NCBI RefSeq assembly: GCF_019049325.1 | Contig: NZ_JAGMUO010000097.1 | Coordinates: 641,882-705,881, forward strand | Direction: 5' to 3' | From: Streptomyces sp. AC512_CC834 | GTDB lineage: Bacteria > Actinomycetota > Actinomycetes > Streptomycetales > Streptomycetaceae | Length of the DNA stretch: 64,000 bases | In this document: positions 6,529 through 15,609 of the stretch, piece by piece | Position numbering within the stretch: position 1 is the first letter of the stretch | Layout: each line of letters opens with the position of its first letter | Made by a program: the position numbers and the translations under genes | The notes under the pieces: generated by a model | The model's input: only the letters and a program-made list of their open reading frames with translations | Told to the model about the DNA's origin: nothing | The model's database searches: none

Positions 6529-8433
6529 TCAGTGCCGTGCCGGGATCGACAACCGGTGGAGTCTGAGCGCCAGTTGTATCTCCAGTGCGCGGTCGGGACG
6601 CTGCCAGTCGTCGCCCAGGAGGCGGCCGACGCGCTCCAGGCGCTGGGCGACCGTGTTCACATGGACGTGCAGTTCCTCCTTGGTGCGGGCCGGGCTCATG
6701 CCGCAGGCGAAGTACGCGTCGAGGGTGCGCAGCAGTTCGGTGCCGCGCCGCTCGTCGTAGGCCACGACCTGGCCGATGGTGCGCTCGACGAACCCGGGAA
6801 CGTTCTGGTCCCCGGCCAGCAGCAGGCCCAGGAACCCGAAGTCCTCGGCGGCGGCGCCGTCCCCGGAGCGGCCGAGCAGACGCAGGGCGTCGAGGCAGCG
6901 TCCGGCCTCGCTGTAGGCGGCGGCCACGGCGTCGGGGTGGGCGGCGAGGTCCGCCACGGGGGCGGAGGCGCCGACGGTGACGGCCTCGTGGACGGCGCGG
7001 CCCAGGTGCCGGGCGGTGCGGCGGGCCAGGTCGGTGGCGCCGGCCCCGGCGGTCAGGGGCAGCAGCAGTACGGTGCCGCCGTCCCGGGCCGCGGCCAGGC
7101 CGTGCCGGGTCGCGGCGAGGTGGGAGGCCGCGGCCCACAGGCGTCTGCGCGCGTCCGCCTCCTGGTCGGCGTCGGGCGCGGTGGCCTCGAGGCGGGCGGC
7201 GAGTACGACGTGGGTGGCGGACAGGTCGGCGTGCAGCCGTCGGGCCCGGTCGCTCAGCACGCGCGGGTCGCGGTCGCGGGCGTCGAGCAGGTCGTCGAGC
7301 AGTTCGCCGCGGACGCGCTGTTCGGCCTCGGCGGCGGAGCGGCGGGCGAGCAGCAGCAGGGAGGTGACCATCGCGGCGCGTTCCAGGGTGAGCTGGTCGA
7401 CGGGGTCGAGGCCGGGGTGGCCGCGCAGGACGAGGGCGCCGAACAGCTCGTCGCCGGCGGTGACGGCGGCGATCCAGTCCTCCTCGTGGCGCACCGCGTG
7501 TCCCTCGGCCCGGGACGCCTCCAGGGCGCGGGCCGGCGCCGAGGCGGCCTCGGTGAACTCGACGGTGCCGGCCAGGACCTGCGAGACGGCGGCGGCCACG
7601 TCGTGCACCCCGCCACCGCGCAGGACGAGTTCGGTGAGCCGGTCGTGGACGTCCGAGGCGCGCTCGATGACGCCGCTGCGGTCCCGGATGATCTCGTTGG
7701 CCCCTTCCAGCCCGGCGAGGGCGGAGCGGGTCTCGGCGAGCAGGTTCGCGGTGTCGATGGCGGCGGCCGCGAGGGCGGCGAAGGAGCCGAGCAGGGCGAT
7801 CTGCTCGCGTTCGAAGACCCGGGCGCGCCGGTCCGCGGCGAAGAGCACGCCGATGACGTGGTGGCCGAGCATGAGGGGCACGCCGAGGATGGCGACCAGG
7901 CCCTCGTCGCGTACTCCCGCGTCGATGGTGCCGGTGTGCTGGAAGCGGGCGTCCTTGAAGTAGTCGTCGGTGACGTAGGGGCGGGCGGTCTGGGCGACCA
8001 GGCCGCCGAGGCCCTCCCCCATGCCGAGGCGCAGTTGCTGGAAGCGGGCGGCGACCGAGCCCTCGGTGACCCGCATGTAGGTGTCGCCGTGGTCCGGGTC
8101 GTTGAGGCTGAGGTAGGTGACGTCGGTGCCGAGCAGGGAGCGGGCCCGCTGCACGATCGCCCGCAGCACCGCGTCCAGGTCGCGCAGTCCGGCGAGGTCG
8201 TGGGCCGTCTCGAACAGCGCGGACAGCTCGGCCTCCCGCCGGCGCCGGCCCTCCAGCTCCGAGCGCACCCGCAGCGCGAGGTGCTTGGCCCGCTCGAGCG
8301 CGTCGATCCGCTCGGGCGGCCCTCCCTCGGCGCGGGCCAGCAGCACCGGCTGCTCGTAGGCGTCGGCGGAGGCGCCGCGGGCCAGCAGCTCCAGGAACGG
8401 CGTCTCGGCCGACTGCGCGTGATCGCGGGACAT
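6529..8433 (-). CDS. PucR-family regulator with GAF sensor domain
   Basis: About 634 aa from ATG 8433; ATG 8451 is an in-frame alternative. Residues from about 80 to 230 form a GAF domain (ALFETAHDLAGLRDLDAVLR through GVLFAADRRARVFEREQIAL). The C-terminus carries the PucR-type helix-turn-helix: MSPARTKEELHVHVNTVAQR and LERVGRLLGDDW. It lies 56 bases downstream of the SDR dehydrogenase on the same strand and probably controls it. GAF-PucR proteins typically activate catabolic genes on sensing a small metabolite. Effector unknown. Confidence 0.88.
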   Translation of the reverse strand: MSRDHAQSAETPFLELLARGASADAYEQPVLLARAEGGPPERIDALERAKHLALRVRSELEGRRRREAELSALFETAHDLAGLRDLDAVLRAIVQRARSLLGTDVTYLSLNDPDHGDTYMRVTEGSVAARFQQLRLGMGEGLGGLVAQTARPYVTDDYFKDARFQHTGTIDAGVRDEGLVAILGVPLMLGHHVIGVLFAADRRARVFEREQIALLGSFAALAAAAIDTANLLAETRSALAGLEGANEIIRDRSGVIERASDVHDRLTELVLRGGGVHDVAAAVSQVLAGTVEFTEAASAPARALEASRAEGHAVRHEEDWIAAVTAGDELFGALVLRGHPGLDPVDQLTLERAAMVTSLLLLARRSAAEAEQRVRGELLDDLLDARDRDPRVLSDRARRLHADLSATHVVLAARLEATAPDADQEADARRRLWAAASHLAATRHGLAAARDGGTVLLLPLTAGAGATDLARRTARHLGRAVHEAVTVGASAPVADLAAHPDAVAAAYSEAGRCLDALRLLGRSGDGAAAEDFGFLGLLLAGDQNVPGFVERTIGQVVAYDERRGTELLRTLDAYFACGMSPARTKEELHVHVNTVAQRLERVGRLLGDDWQRPDRALEIQLALRLHRLSIPARH

Positions 8434-8489
8434 GCCCCCAGGATTCCCCATCGCCCACTCGTCCCGGCAGCCCTGTGGAAAACTCCGGC

Positions 8490-9290
8490 TCAGTGGGCGG
8501 TCCAGCCGCCGTCCAGGACGAGTGAGGTGCCCGTGACGTAGGACGCCCGCGGTCCGCACAGGTACGCCACCGCCTCCGCGACCTCGTCCGGTTCGATCAG
8601 CCGCCGCAGGGCGCTGTCCCGCAGCAGTACGTCGGAGAGCACCTGCTCCTCGGGGATCCCGTGGGCCCGGGCCTGGTCGGCGATCTGCCGCTCCACCAGC
8701 GGGGTGCGTACGTAGGCGGGGTTCACGCAGTTGGAGGTGACCCCGTGGGCGGCGCCCTCGAGGGCGGCGGTCTTGGAGAGTCCCTCCAGTCCGTGCTTGG
8801 CGGACACGTAGGCCGCCTTGTAGGCCGAGGCGCGCAGGCCGTGGACGGAGGAGATGTTGACGATGCGGCCCCAGCCCTGCCCGTACATGTGGGGCAGGGC
8901 GCCGCGGATGAGCCGGAAGGGGGCTTCCAGCATCACGGTGAGGACGGTGTGGAAGACGTCTGGCGGGAACTCCTCGATGGGCCGCACGAGCTGAATTCCG
9001 GCGTTGTTGACGAGGACGTCGGTGCCGGCGGCGGCGCGTTCGGCCGCGTCGAGGTCGGTCAGGTCCAGGACCTGGGTCTCGACACCGCCCGCGAGGTCCC
9101 CGCAGCTCTCGGCGAGCGCGTCCAGTCCGGCGGCGTCCCGGTCGATCGCTCTGACCTCGGCGCCGGCGGCGGCCAGTCGCAGCGCGCAGGCACGGCCGAT
9201 GCCGCCGGCGGCGCCGGTGACGAGAGCGGTGCGGCCGTCGAGGTCGAGCGAGGAGGCGTGGCGGGCCGGAAGGACGCTGGGCGAGGTCAT
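8490..9290 (-). CDS. Short-chain dehydrogenase, probable 3-hydroxybutyrate dehydrogenase
   Basis: 266 aa. It has the SDR Rossmann motif TGAAGGIG, the NNAG structural motif (VNNAGIQLVRPIEEFP), catalytic Ser in ISSVHG and YxxxK in YVSAKHG. The IQLVRPIEEFP and CVNPAYVRTPLVERQIADQA segments resemble D-3-hydroxybutyrate dehydrogenases, which oxidise 3-hydroxybutyrate to acetoacetate with NAD+. It sits directly upstream of a PucR regulator. The family call is firm; the substrate rests on remembered sequence similarity. Confidence 0.83.
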   Translation of the reverse strand: MTSPSVLPARHASSLDLDGRTALVTGAAGGIGRACALRLAAAGAEVRAIDRDAAGLDALAESCGDLAGGVETQVLDLTDLDAAERAAAGTDVLVNNAGIQLVRPIEEFPPDVFHTVLTVMLEAPFRLIRGALPHMYGQGWGRIVNISSVHGLRASAYKAAYVSAKHGLEGLSKTAALEGAAHGVTSNCVNPAYVRTPLVERQIADQARAHGIPEEQVLSDVLLRDSALRRLIEPDEVAEAVAYLCGPRASYVTGTSLVLDGGWTAH

Positions 9291-9344
9291 GTCCCGACCC
9301 TAGGCAGCGTCCACCCGACCCCCCATGTGGGCACGCCCCATACT

Positions 9345-9824
9345 TCAGAAGGAACCAGTGGGTTCGAACCATGTGGGGGCGTCGGACAGTGCCTGCTTGA
9401 CCCTGGTCTGCCCGAACTCCTTGAGGTCCGGCAGCGCGTCCACCGCGAACCAGCCCACGTCCAGCGACTCGTCGTCGTTGACCCGGGCCTCGCCGCCGAC
9501 GGCCCGGCAGCGGAAGGTGACGTCCATGAACTGGCAGACGTCACCGTTGTCGTAGGTGACCGGAGTCAGCGCCTGGACGAGGACCAGCCGCTCGACGACG
9601 CACCGGACGGCGGTCTCCTCCTCCACCTCGCGCACGGCGCAGGCGGCGGGCTGCTCTCCGGGCTCCGGGATGCCTCCGATGAGCGACCAGCGCCCGTTGT
9701 CGGACCGTCGGCCGAGCAGGACTCTGCCCTCGTCGTCGAAGACGACGGCGGTGACCCCGGGCAGCCACAGCAGTTGGTGTCCGGCCGAGGCGCGCAGGTC
9801 GCGGATGAAATCGGGAGTAGCCAT
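9345..9824 (-). CDS. Nudix hydrolase
   Basis: 159 aa. The Nudix box is present (GGIPEPGEQPAACAVREV then EEETAV), containing the Glu residues that bind Mg2+. The usual Gly near the end of the box is Thr here. Such enzymes hydrolyse nucleoside diphosphates linked to another moiety. It is co-directional with the lnt gene upstream and the SDR gene downstream (gap 54 bases). Substrate unknown. Confidence 0.88.
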   Translation of the reverse strand: MATPDFIRDLRASAGHQLLWLPGVTAVVFDDEGRVLLGRRSDNGRWSLIGGIPEPGEQPAACAVREVEEETAVRCVVERLVLVQALTPVTYDNGDVCQFMDVTFRCRAVGGEARVNDDESLDVGWFAVDALPDLKEFGQTRVKQALSDAPTWFEPTGSF

Positions 9825-9893
9825 GCGTCCGACCCTAACGGGGCGGCCCGGACCACTCCCGACGCTGCCACGGGGCGTGCGACGGGCGTACGG

Positions 9894-11507
9894 CTACACG
9901 TCGCGGGCGCGTCGCCCGCGCACACCGGCGCCCACGGCCCAGCCGAGCCCGCCCGCCGCGACCAGCACCAGGGCGATCTCGGGTGCGATGCCGAGCCGGG
10001 TGGCGGGTGTCTTGGAGGAGCGCAGGGGCACCTCCTGGACCAGGGAGTCCGCCACGAACATGCCGGTCTTCTGGGTGATCCTGCCGTCCGGCATGATGAT
10101 CGCGCTGACGCCGCTGGTCACCGGCACGGTGACGGTCCTGCTGTGCTCGACCGCGCGGACGCGGGACATGGCGAGCTGCTGGTAGGTCATCTCGCTGCGG
10201 TCGAAGGTCGCGTTGTTGCTGGGCACGGAGATCATCTGGGCGCCGTCGGTGACCTCGGAGCGCACGGCCCAGTCGAAGGCCGCCTCGTAGCAGGTCGCCA
10301 GGCCGACCTTGGTGCCGGCCATGGTGAACACGCCGGGCTCGGTGCCCCTGCTGAAGTCCCGGCTGACCATGGAGGTCCAGTCGTCGTTGATCGCGCCGAT
10401 CAGCGAGCGCAGCGGCAGGTACTCCCCGAAGGGCTGGATCTGCCGCTTGTCGTAGGTGTCGACGGGGCCCTTGTCCGGGTCCCAGAGGATCTGTTCGTTG
10501 AGCAGCTTGCCGTCGCGTTCCACGACGCCGCCGACCGAGATGGGCGCGCCGATCGCCTTGGCGGCCCGGTCGATGACCAGGCGGGCGTCGGCGTTGGCGA
10601 AGGGGTCGATGTCCGAGGAGTTCTCCGGCCAGAGCACGAAGTCGGGCTGTTCCGCCTTGCCCGCCTCGACCTCGGCGGCCAGGCGGTTCGTCTCGCGCGC
10701 GTGGTAGTCGAGTACGGCCCTGCGCTGGGCGTTGAAGTCGAGGCCCGCGCGGGGCACGTTGCCCTGGATCACGGCGACGGTCGCGGTGCCGTCCTCCGCC
10801 TCGTCGCTGACCAGCGGCCGGGCGGCCACGGCGCCCACGACGGGCACGGCCACACCGAGGATCGCCACGGCCGCGGCACTCCGCCGTACCGCGCCGCCCC
10901 GGCGCGCCCGGACGGCCAGACGTACGGCCTCGTAGAGGCCGAAGCCGCACAGGACGACCGCGAAGCCCAGGACCGGCGTGCCGCCGACCGCGGCGAGCGG
11001 CAGGAAGACACCGTCCGCCTGCCCGAACGCGATCTTGCCCCAGGGGAAGCCCTCGAAGGGCACACGCGCGCGTGCGGCTTCTCCCGCGATCCACAGGGCC
11101 GCCGCCCAGAGGGGCCATCCCGGCAGCTTCGACACCGCGGCGACGCCCGCTCCGACCACCGCGACGAACATCGCCTCGATGGCGACCAGGGCGAGCCAGG
11201 GGCCCGGGCCGACCTCCACGCCGGTCCACACCAGCAGGGGCAGCAGGAAGCCGAGGCCGAAGAGATAGCCGAGGCCGAGCCCTGCCTTCCAGCCGCGCCC
11301 GCGCAGTACCCACCCGAACACGGCGAAGGCGGGCAGGGCCAGCCACCACAGGGTGCGCGGCGGGAAGCTGATGTAGAGCAGCACTCCGGAGAGCGCGGCG
11401 GCGGCGGCCGGGACGAGGCGCAGGAGCCGCGCGGTGACCCGGGAGGCGGGCGTGGTCTGCGGCTGCGTCCGGTCCGACTCGCCGACGGAGGTTGCGGTGG
11501 CTGTCAC
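9894..11507 (-). CDS. lnt: Apolipoprotein N-acyltransferase
   Basis: 537 aa from GTG 11507, with a GGGG stretch just before it. Several hydrophobic segments make up the first 230 residues. A carbon-nitrogen-hydrolase domain follows with the catalytic triad Glu295 (WPENSSD), Lys354 (YDKRQIQPFGEY) and Cys406 (ATCYEAAFD). Spacing is close to that of E. coli Lnt. The enzyme adds the third acyl chain to the N-terminal Cys of lipoproteins in the membrane. The last ~30 residues are a further membrane helix and a basic tail. Streptomyces often carry two lnt paralogues; which one this is cannot be told here. Confidence 0.93.
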   Translation of the reverse strand: MTATATSVGESDRTQPQTTPASRVTARLLRLVPAAAAALSGVLLYISFPPRTLWWLALPAFAVFGWVLRGRGWKAGLGLGYLFGLGFLLPLLVWTGVEVGPGPWLALVAIEAMFVAVVGAGVAAVSKLPGWPLWAAALWIAGEAARARVPFEGFPWGKIAFGQADGVFLPLAAVGGTPVLGFAVVLCGFGLYEAVRLAVRARRGGAVRRSAAAVAILGVAVPVVGAVAARPLVSDEAEDGTATVAVIQGNVPRAGLDFNAQRRAVLDYHARETNRLAAEVEAGKAEQPDFVLWPENSSDIDPFANADARLVIDRAAKAIGAPISVGGVVERDGKLLNEQILWDPDKGPVDTYDKRQIQPFGEYLPLRSLIGAINDDWTSMVSRDFSRGTEPGVFTMAGTKVGLATCYEAAFDWAVRSEVTDGAQMISVPSNNATFDRSEMTYQQLAMSRVRAVEHSRTVTVPVTSGVSAIIMPDGRITQKTGMFVADSLVQEVPLRSSKTPATRLGIAPEIALVLVAAGGLGWAVGAGVRGRRARDV

Positions 11508-11728
11508 CCCCCGGAGTGTACGGCGGGTGACCTGGCCGCGGACAGGACGGTCCGGGGAGGCCGTGGGCCCTGGGCAGCGGGCGCCGCATCGTTTCGCCAC
11601 AACCGGGTGCCGACCGGTCCACAATCCGCCGACCAGCCGTTACGGTGTGCCGGAGCCTCGGTCGCCGGCCCGATCCTGCCGGGCGGCGGAGGCGCGTCAG
11701 GTCGGGGGCGACGCGGGCGGGGGACACG

Positions 11729-12811
11729 GTGGGTTCGAGGGGGACGACGTCTGCGGCCGGTGCGGTCGCGGACGGCGGGAGACGCGGCGGCGCGGACACG
11801 GCGGGGGTGGTGATCCTCGGTGCCTGCGCCTCCTGGTCGCTGATCACCGCCGCCGCGCGCGACGGGCGCCCGGAGGGTGTGCTGCTCGCGGTGCTGGCCG
11901 TGGCCGCGGGGTACGCCGCGGGGCGGATCGGCGGGGCGCTGGTGCCGGTGGCCGCCCCTTGTGCGGCCGCGCTGGCCGGGACCGTCCTGACGGTGGCCGT
12001 TCCGCATCTCGCGCCCGGGCCGCGCATCACCGCGCCGCTCGGGCACGCCGGTGCGAGTGCCGCCCTGCTCGCGCTGTCGGCGGGCGCCGCGTGCTGCGGG
12101 GCGTGGGCCAGTGGGGTGCCGGCCGTGCGGGCCGCGTTCCGGTTGCTGGCCGTCGGGATCGCCGTGACCGCGGCCGTACTGGGCTCGGTGGCCGGCTGCG
12201 TCGCCTGTGCGGTGGTGCTGCTGTGCTCGCTCGCCGCCGGCCGGGTACGCCGCCGCGGTGGATGGATCGCCGCACTGGGTCTCGCCGCGGGCCTGGTGAC
12301 GGGCCTGACCTGGGCGGTCCTGGGCAGTTTCGTGCCGGACGGGCTCGCCGCCTCGCTGGAGGGCCGGCTCACCTCCCGTCGCGTCCGGCTGTGGGCCGAC
12401 GCGTGGGAGCTGCTGCGCGGGGACATGGCACTCGGGGTCGGCCCGGGACGGTTCGGGGCGTCGAGCCCGACGGCCGCCCTCTCGCAGGTGCCGGACGGCC
12501 GGCCGCACTCGGCCGTGTGGCAGCAGGCGGCCGAACAGGGGGTCGTGGGCGTGGTGCTGCTGGCCGCGGCCTTCGGCTGGGTGCTGTACGCGCTGTGGCG
12601 CTCGCCGCGTCCCACGCCGGTCGTCCTCACCGCCGGTGTCGCCCTCACCGGGCTCGCGGCGATCGCCGCCGTCGGCAACGCGCTGAGCTTCACCGCGGTG
12701 CCGGTGGGGGCGGGACTCCTCGCGGGGCTGGCCACGGCCCGGCCCTTCGCCGACGAGTCTCCGGCACGGGCCACCGGCGTACGACCGCGGGCCGGTCGGC
12801 CGTCCCGGTGA
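11729..12811 (+). CDS. O-antigen-ligase-like polytopic membrane protein
   Basis: About 360 aa from GTG 11729, with GGGGGA five bases upstream. It is almost entirely hydrophobic helices, with one large hydrophilic loop holding SRRVRLWADAWELLRG, GVGPGRFG and HSAVWQQAAEQGVVG. That loop pattern (R..W..A..., G.G.G.F, H..W.Q...E.G..G) is the signature of the Wzy/WaaL O-antigen ligase superfamily, which transfers polyprenyl-linked glycans. No glycan-polymer genes surround it, so its acceptor is unknown. Divergent from lnt. Confidence 0.75.
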   Translation: MGSRGTTSAAGAVADGGRRGGADTAGVVILGACASWSLITAAARDGRPEGVLLAVLAVAAGYAAGRIGGALVPVAAPCAAALAGTVLTVAVPHLAPGPRITAPLGHAGASAALLALSAGAACCGAWASGVPAVRAAFRLLAVGIAVTAAVLGSVAGCVACAVVLLCSLAAGRVRRRGGWIAALGLAAGLVTGLTWAVLGSFVPDGLAASLEGRLTSRRVRLWADAWELLRGDMALGVGPGRFGASSPTAALSQVPDGRPHSAVWQQAAEQGVVGVVLLAAAFGWVLYALWRSPRPTPVVLTAGVALTGLAAIAAVGNALSFTAVPVGAGLLAGLATARPFADESPARATGVRPRAGRPSR

Positions 12812-12883
12812 GGGCCGCGGCGACCGGCGCCGCCGCAACCGGTCCCTTCGGCCCGGTCGGTTCACCCGGTGGGCGCCGCGCCG

Positions 12884-13447
12884 TCAGTGTGCGGGACCGG
12901 GTGCCTTCGGACGCAGCCGGTCCTTGATGACCTGGACGGCCGCCTCCGCGTCGTCCACGGTGATCGTGAAGGTGTGGCCGTCCCACAGCCGCAGGATCAG
13001 ACCCTCCCCGCGCCGCACGACGACGGCGGTGCCCATCTCCGGCCGCCACCGGTAGCCCCAGCCGCCCCAGTGGCGCGGGGTGACGTGCGGGGCGAACTCG
13101 GCGCCGGCGACGTGCGAGAGGGGGATGCGGCGGCGGGGCACTCCGATGTGGCCGCAGCGTACTTCGAGGCAGTCGTCGTCGACTCTCAGCGCGACGTGCA
13201 CGAACGCGAGCGTGCCGAAGAGGACCAGCAGTCCCGCCGCGATGCAGCCGACGACCGCCATGGCCAGCGGGGCGACGCCGGACTCCCAGGCGGAGTCGAC
13301 GGCCAGGGCGATGCCGAGCGCCACGCAGGCGGCGCCGATGAGCGCCAGGAACCACTGGACCCGGTTGGTGGCCCGGCCGGTCCAGACGTTCGGCTGTGGT
13401 GGGACGGTCTCGCCGTGGCGATGCCTCATGGCTATGAGGTTACTCAT
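12884..13447 (-). CDS. Small membrane protein with PH-like domain
   Basis: 187 aa. Two hydrophobic helices (about residues 32-52 and 60-85) are followed by a soluble part beginning LRVDDDCLEVRCG that looks like a bacterial PH-domain barrel. ATG 13429 (MRHRHGETV) is an alternative start; TAACCT on the minus strand lies 7 bases before it. It is downstream of the racemase gene on the same strand (gap 61 bases). Function unknown. Confidence 0.7.
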   Translation of the reverse strand: MSNLIAMRHRHGETVPPQPNVWTGRATNRVQWFLALIGAACVALGIALAVDSAWESGVAPLAMAVVGCIAAGLLVLFGTLAFVHVALRVDDDCLEVRCGHIGVPRRRIPLSHVAGAEFAPHVTPRHWGGWGYRWRPEMGTAVVVRRGEGLILRLWDGHTFTITVDDAEAAVQVIKDRLRPKAPGPAH

Positions 13448-13508
13448 GTTTCGCTGCGCGGGTACCGCGTCGCGCAGGGTGACTGGGCCGACCGGGCGGC
13501 CCGGCCGG

Positions 13509-14294
13509 TCAGCGGGCCGGCGTGACCGCGCGCAGGAGCCTGCCCTCGGCGTAGGCCAGCGCGGGCGCGGGCAGCGTGCCCTCGCGTCCGCTGAGCAGGA
13601 CGGTGAGGGTTCCCTCGGCCGGGGCGCCGGGGTCGGGCCGGGCTCCGACGCGGCGCAGCGCCTGGGCGGCCACCGCGCCGGCCGAGCCGTGCAGGACGAG
13701 GCGCGGGGCGCCGGGGCGCTGGACGGCGGCGCGGATGCGCTCGGCGACGAGTTCGTAATGGGTGCAGCCCAGGACGACGGTCGTCACGTCGTCGGGGGTC
13801 AGGGCGGCCGCGGTGTCGACGGCCGCGGTGATGGCCGCCTCGTCCGCGTGCTCGACGGCGTCGGCGAGCCCCGGGCACGGCACCTCGGTGACCCTCGCGT
13901 CGCCGGCGAACTCCTCGACCAGACCGCGCTGGTAGGGGCTGCCGGTGGTGGCGGGCGTCGCCCAGATCGCCACGGGGCCGCCGCCCGCCGCCGCGGGCTT
14001 GATCGCCGGCACGGTGCCGATGACGGGCACCCCGGGCTCGAGCCGGGCGCGCAGTGCGGGCAGCGCGTGCACGGTGGCGGTGTTGCAGCCGACGATCAGG
14101 GCGTCCGGACGGTGCGCGGCGGCGGCCTCGGCCACGGCGAGGGCACGCTCGGTCAGGTCCTCGGACGTGCGCGGGCCCCAGGGCATTCCGTCGGGGTCGA
14201 GGGAGAGGATGAGATCGGCGTCCGGTCGCAGGCGCCGTACCGCGGCGGTGGCCGCCAGCAGACCGATTCCGGAGTCCATGAGCGCGATCTTCAC
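13509..14294 (-). CDS. Glutamate/aspartate racemase-family protein (MurI paralogue)
   Basis: 261 aa from GTG 14294. Both catalytic cysteines of cofactor-independent racemases are present: Cys70 in GCNTATVHA and Cys177 in GCTHYE. The DSGIG motif near the N-terminus (MDSGIGLLAA) and a MPWGPRT segment in place of the usual PYG complete the fold signature. It could make D-glutamate, but there is no cell-wall context and it is likely a second copy. Divergent from the glycosyltransferase with only 57 bases between. Confidence 0.8.
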   Translation of the reverse strand: MKIALMDSGIGLLAATAAVRRLRPDADLILSLDPDGMPWGPRTSEDLTERALAVAEAAAAHRPDALIVGCNTATVHALPALRARLEPGVPVIGTVPAIKPAAAGGGPVAIWATPATTGSPYQRGLVEEFAGDARVTEVPCPGLADAVEHADEAAITAAVDTAAALTPDDVTTVVLGCTHYELVAERIRAAVQRPGAPRLVLHGSAGAVAAQALRRVGARPDPGAPAEGTLTVLLSGREGTLPAPALAYAEGRLLRAVTPAR

Positions 14295-14351
14295 CCGGCC
14301 ACCATAGACGATGCGCCGCCACCGGCCGGTGTCGTGGGGCAGACTGCGCAC

Positions 14352-15590
14352 GTGAGCGCCGATGTGTGGACGTCCGTCGTGACCGTCGTACCCGCCGTGT
14401 CCCTCGCCGCCTGGCTGTGGCTGCTGTTCGCCCGGGGCTTCTTCTGGCGCACGGACGTCAGACTTCCGGCCCAGGAGGAGCCCGGCGTCTGGCCCTCGGT
14501 GTGTGTCGTGGTCCCGGCGCGCGACGAGGCGGCGGTCCTGCCCTCGAGCCTGCCGTCGCTGCTCGCCCAGGACTATCCGGGGCGGGCCGAGGTCTTCCTG
14601 ATCGACGACGGCAGTACGGACGGCACGGGTGAGCTGGCGTGCGAGCTGGCCCGGCGGCACGAGGGTCTGCCGCTCACCGTGGCATCGCCCGGGGAGCCGC
14701 CCGCCGGCTGGACGGGCAAGCTGTGGGCGGTGCGGCACGGCATCGGCCTGGCACGCGCGCGTGAACCCGAGTACCTGTTGCTGACGGACGCCGACATCGC
14801 GCACGCGCCGGACAGTCTGCGCGGGTTGGTGTCGGCGGCCCACGCCGGAGGTTTCGACGTCGTCTCGCAGATGGCCCGGCTGCGCGTGGAGAGCGTGTGG
14901 GAGCGGCTGGTGGTGCCGGCCTTCGTCTACTTCTTCGCCCAGTTGTATCCGTTCCGGTGGATCGGCGGTGGCCGCAAAGGGAGCAGGGAAGGGAACACGG
15001 GGAGCGGGGAAAGGAAGGGGACGCGGACGGCGGCAGCGGCGGGCGGCTGTGTACTGCTGCGTGCCGAGGCCGCCGAGCGGGCGCGGATCCCGGACGCCAT
15101 CCGGCACGCCGTCATCGACGACGTGGCTCTCGCGCGGGCGGTCAAGGGCGGCGGCGGCCGTGTCTGGCTGGGGCTGGCCGACCGGGTGGACAGCGTGCGT
15201 CCGTATCCGCGGCTGCACGACCTGTGGCGGATGATCTCGCGCAGCGCCTACGCGCAACTGCGGCACAACCCCCTGCTGCTCGCCGGAACGGTCCTCGGGC
15301 TGGCGCTGGTGTACCTGGTGCCGCCTGCGGCGGTGCTGGTCGGCGCGGCGACGGGGCAGGCGGCGACGGCCGTTCTCGCCGCCGCCGCCTGGCTGGTGAT
15401 GGCGGGGACGTATCTGCCGATGCTGCGTTACTACCGGCAGCCGTTGTGGCTCGCTCCGCTGCTGCCGCTCACCGCGTTCCTGTATCTCCTGATGACGGTG
15501 GACTCGGCGGTGCAGCACTACCGGGGGCGCGGTGCGGCCTGGAAGGGCCGCACCTACGCCCGTCCGGACGCCGTGGCCGAGGAGGGCTGA
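14352..15590 (+). CDS. Family 2 glycosyltransferase, HpnB-like, with low-complexity insert
   Basis: 412 aa from GTG 14352. An N-terminal membrane helix is followed by a GT-A domain: CVVVPARDEA, LIDDGSTDGTGE, and TDADIAHAPDSL with the DxD metal site. Two or three membrane helices form the C-terminus. The overall pattern resembles hopanoid-associated HpnB proteins. Between PFRWIG (Trp203) and TAAAAGGCVLLR lies a Gly/Lys/Arg/Ser-rich stretch of about 20 residues (205-224), encoded by purine-rich DNA at 14964-15023, that I would not expect in the family. No squalene-hopene genes are in the window, so a hopanoid role is unproven. Confidence 0.82.
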   Translation: MSADVWTSVVTVVPAVSLAAWLWLLFARGFFWRTDVRLPAQEEPGVWPSVCVVVPARDEAAVLPSSLPSLLAQDYPGRAEVFLIDDGSTDGTGELACELARRHEGLPLTVASPGEPPAGWTGKLWAVRHGIGLARAREPEYLLLTDADIAHAPDSLRGLVSAAHAGGFDVVSQMARLRVESVWERLVVPAFVYFFAQLYPFRWIGGGRKGSREGNTGSGERKGTRTAAAAGGCVLLRAEAAERARIPDAIRHAVIDDVALARAVKGGGGRVWLGLADRVDSVRPYPRLHDLWRMISRSAYAQLRHNPLLLAGTVLGLALVYLVPPAAVLVGAATGQAATAVLAAAAWLVMAGTYLPMLRYYRQPLWLAPLLPLTAFLYLLMTVDSAVQHYRGRGAAWKGRTYARPDAVAEEG

Positions 15591-15609
15591 GCGCCGGCCC
15601 GGCAAGGGG

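Noticed and set aside
8661..11813. 1050-codon plus-strand frame
   Set aside because: Antisense to the SDR, Nudix and lnt genes, all of which have intact motifs. No recognisable domain.
9835..12774. 979-codon minus-strand frame
   Set aside because: Overlaps lnt in another frame and is antisense to the O-antigen-ligase-like gene. Low-complexity Arg/Ala/Pro.
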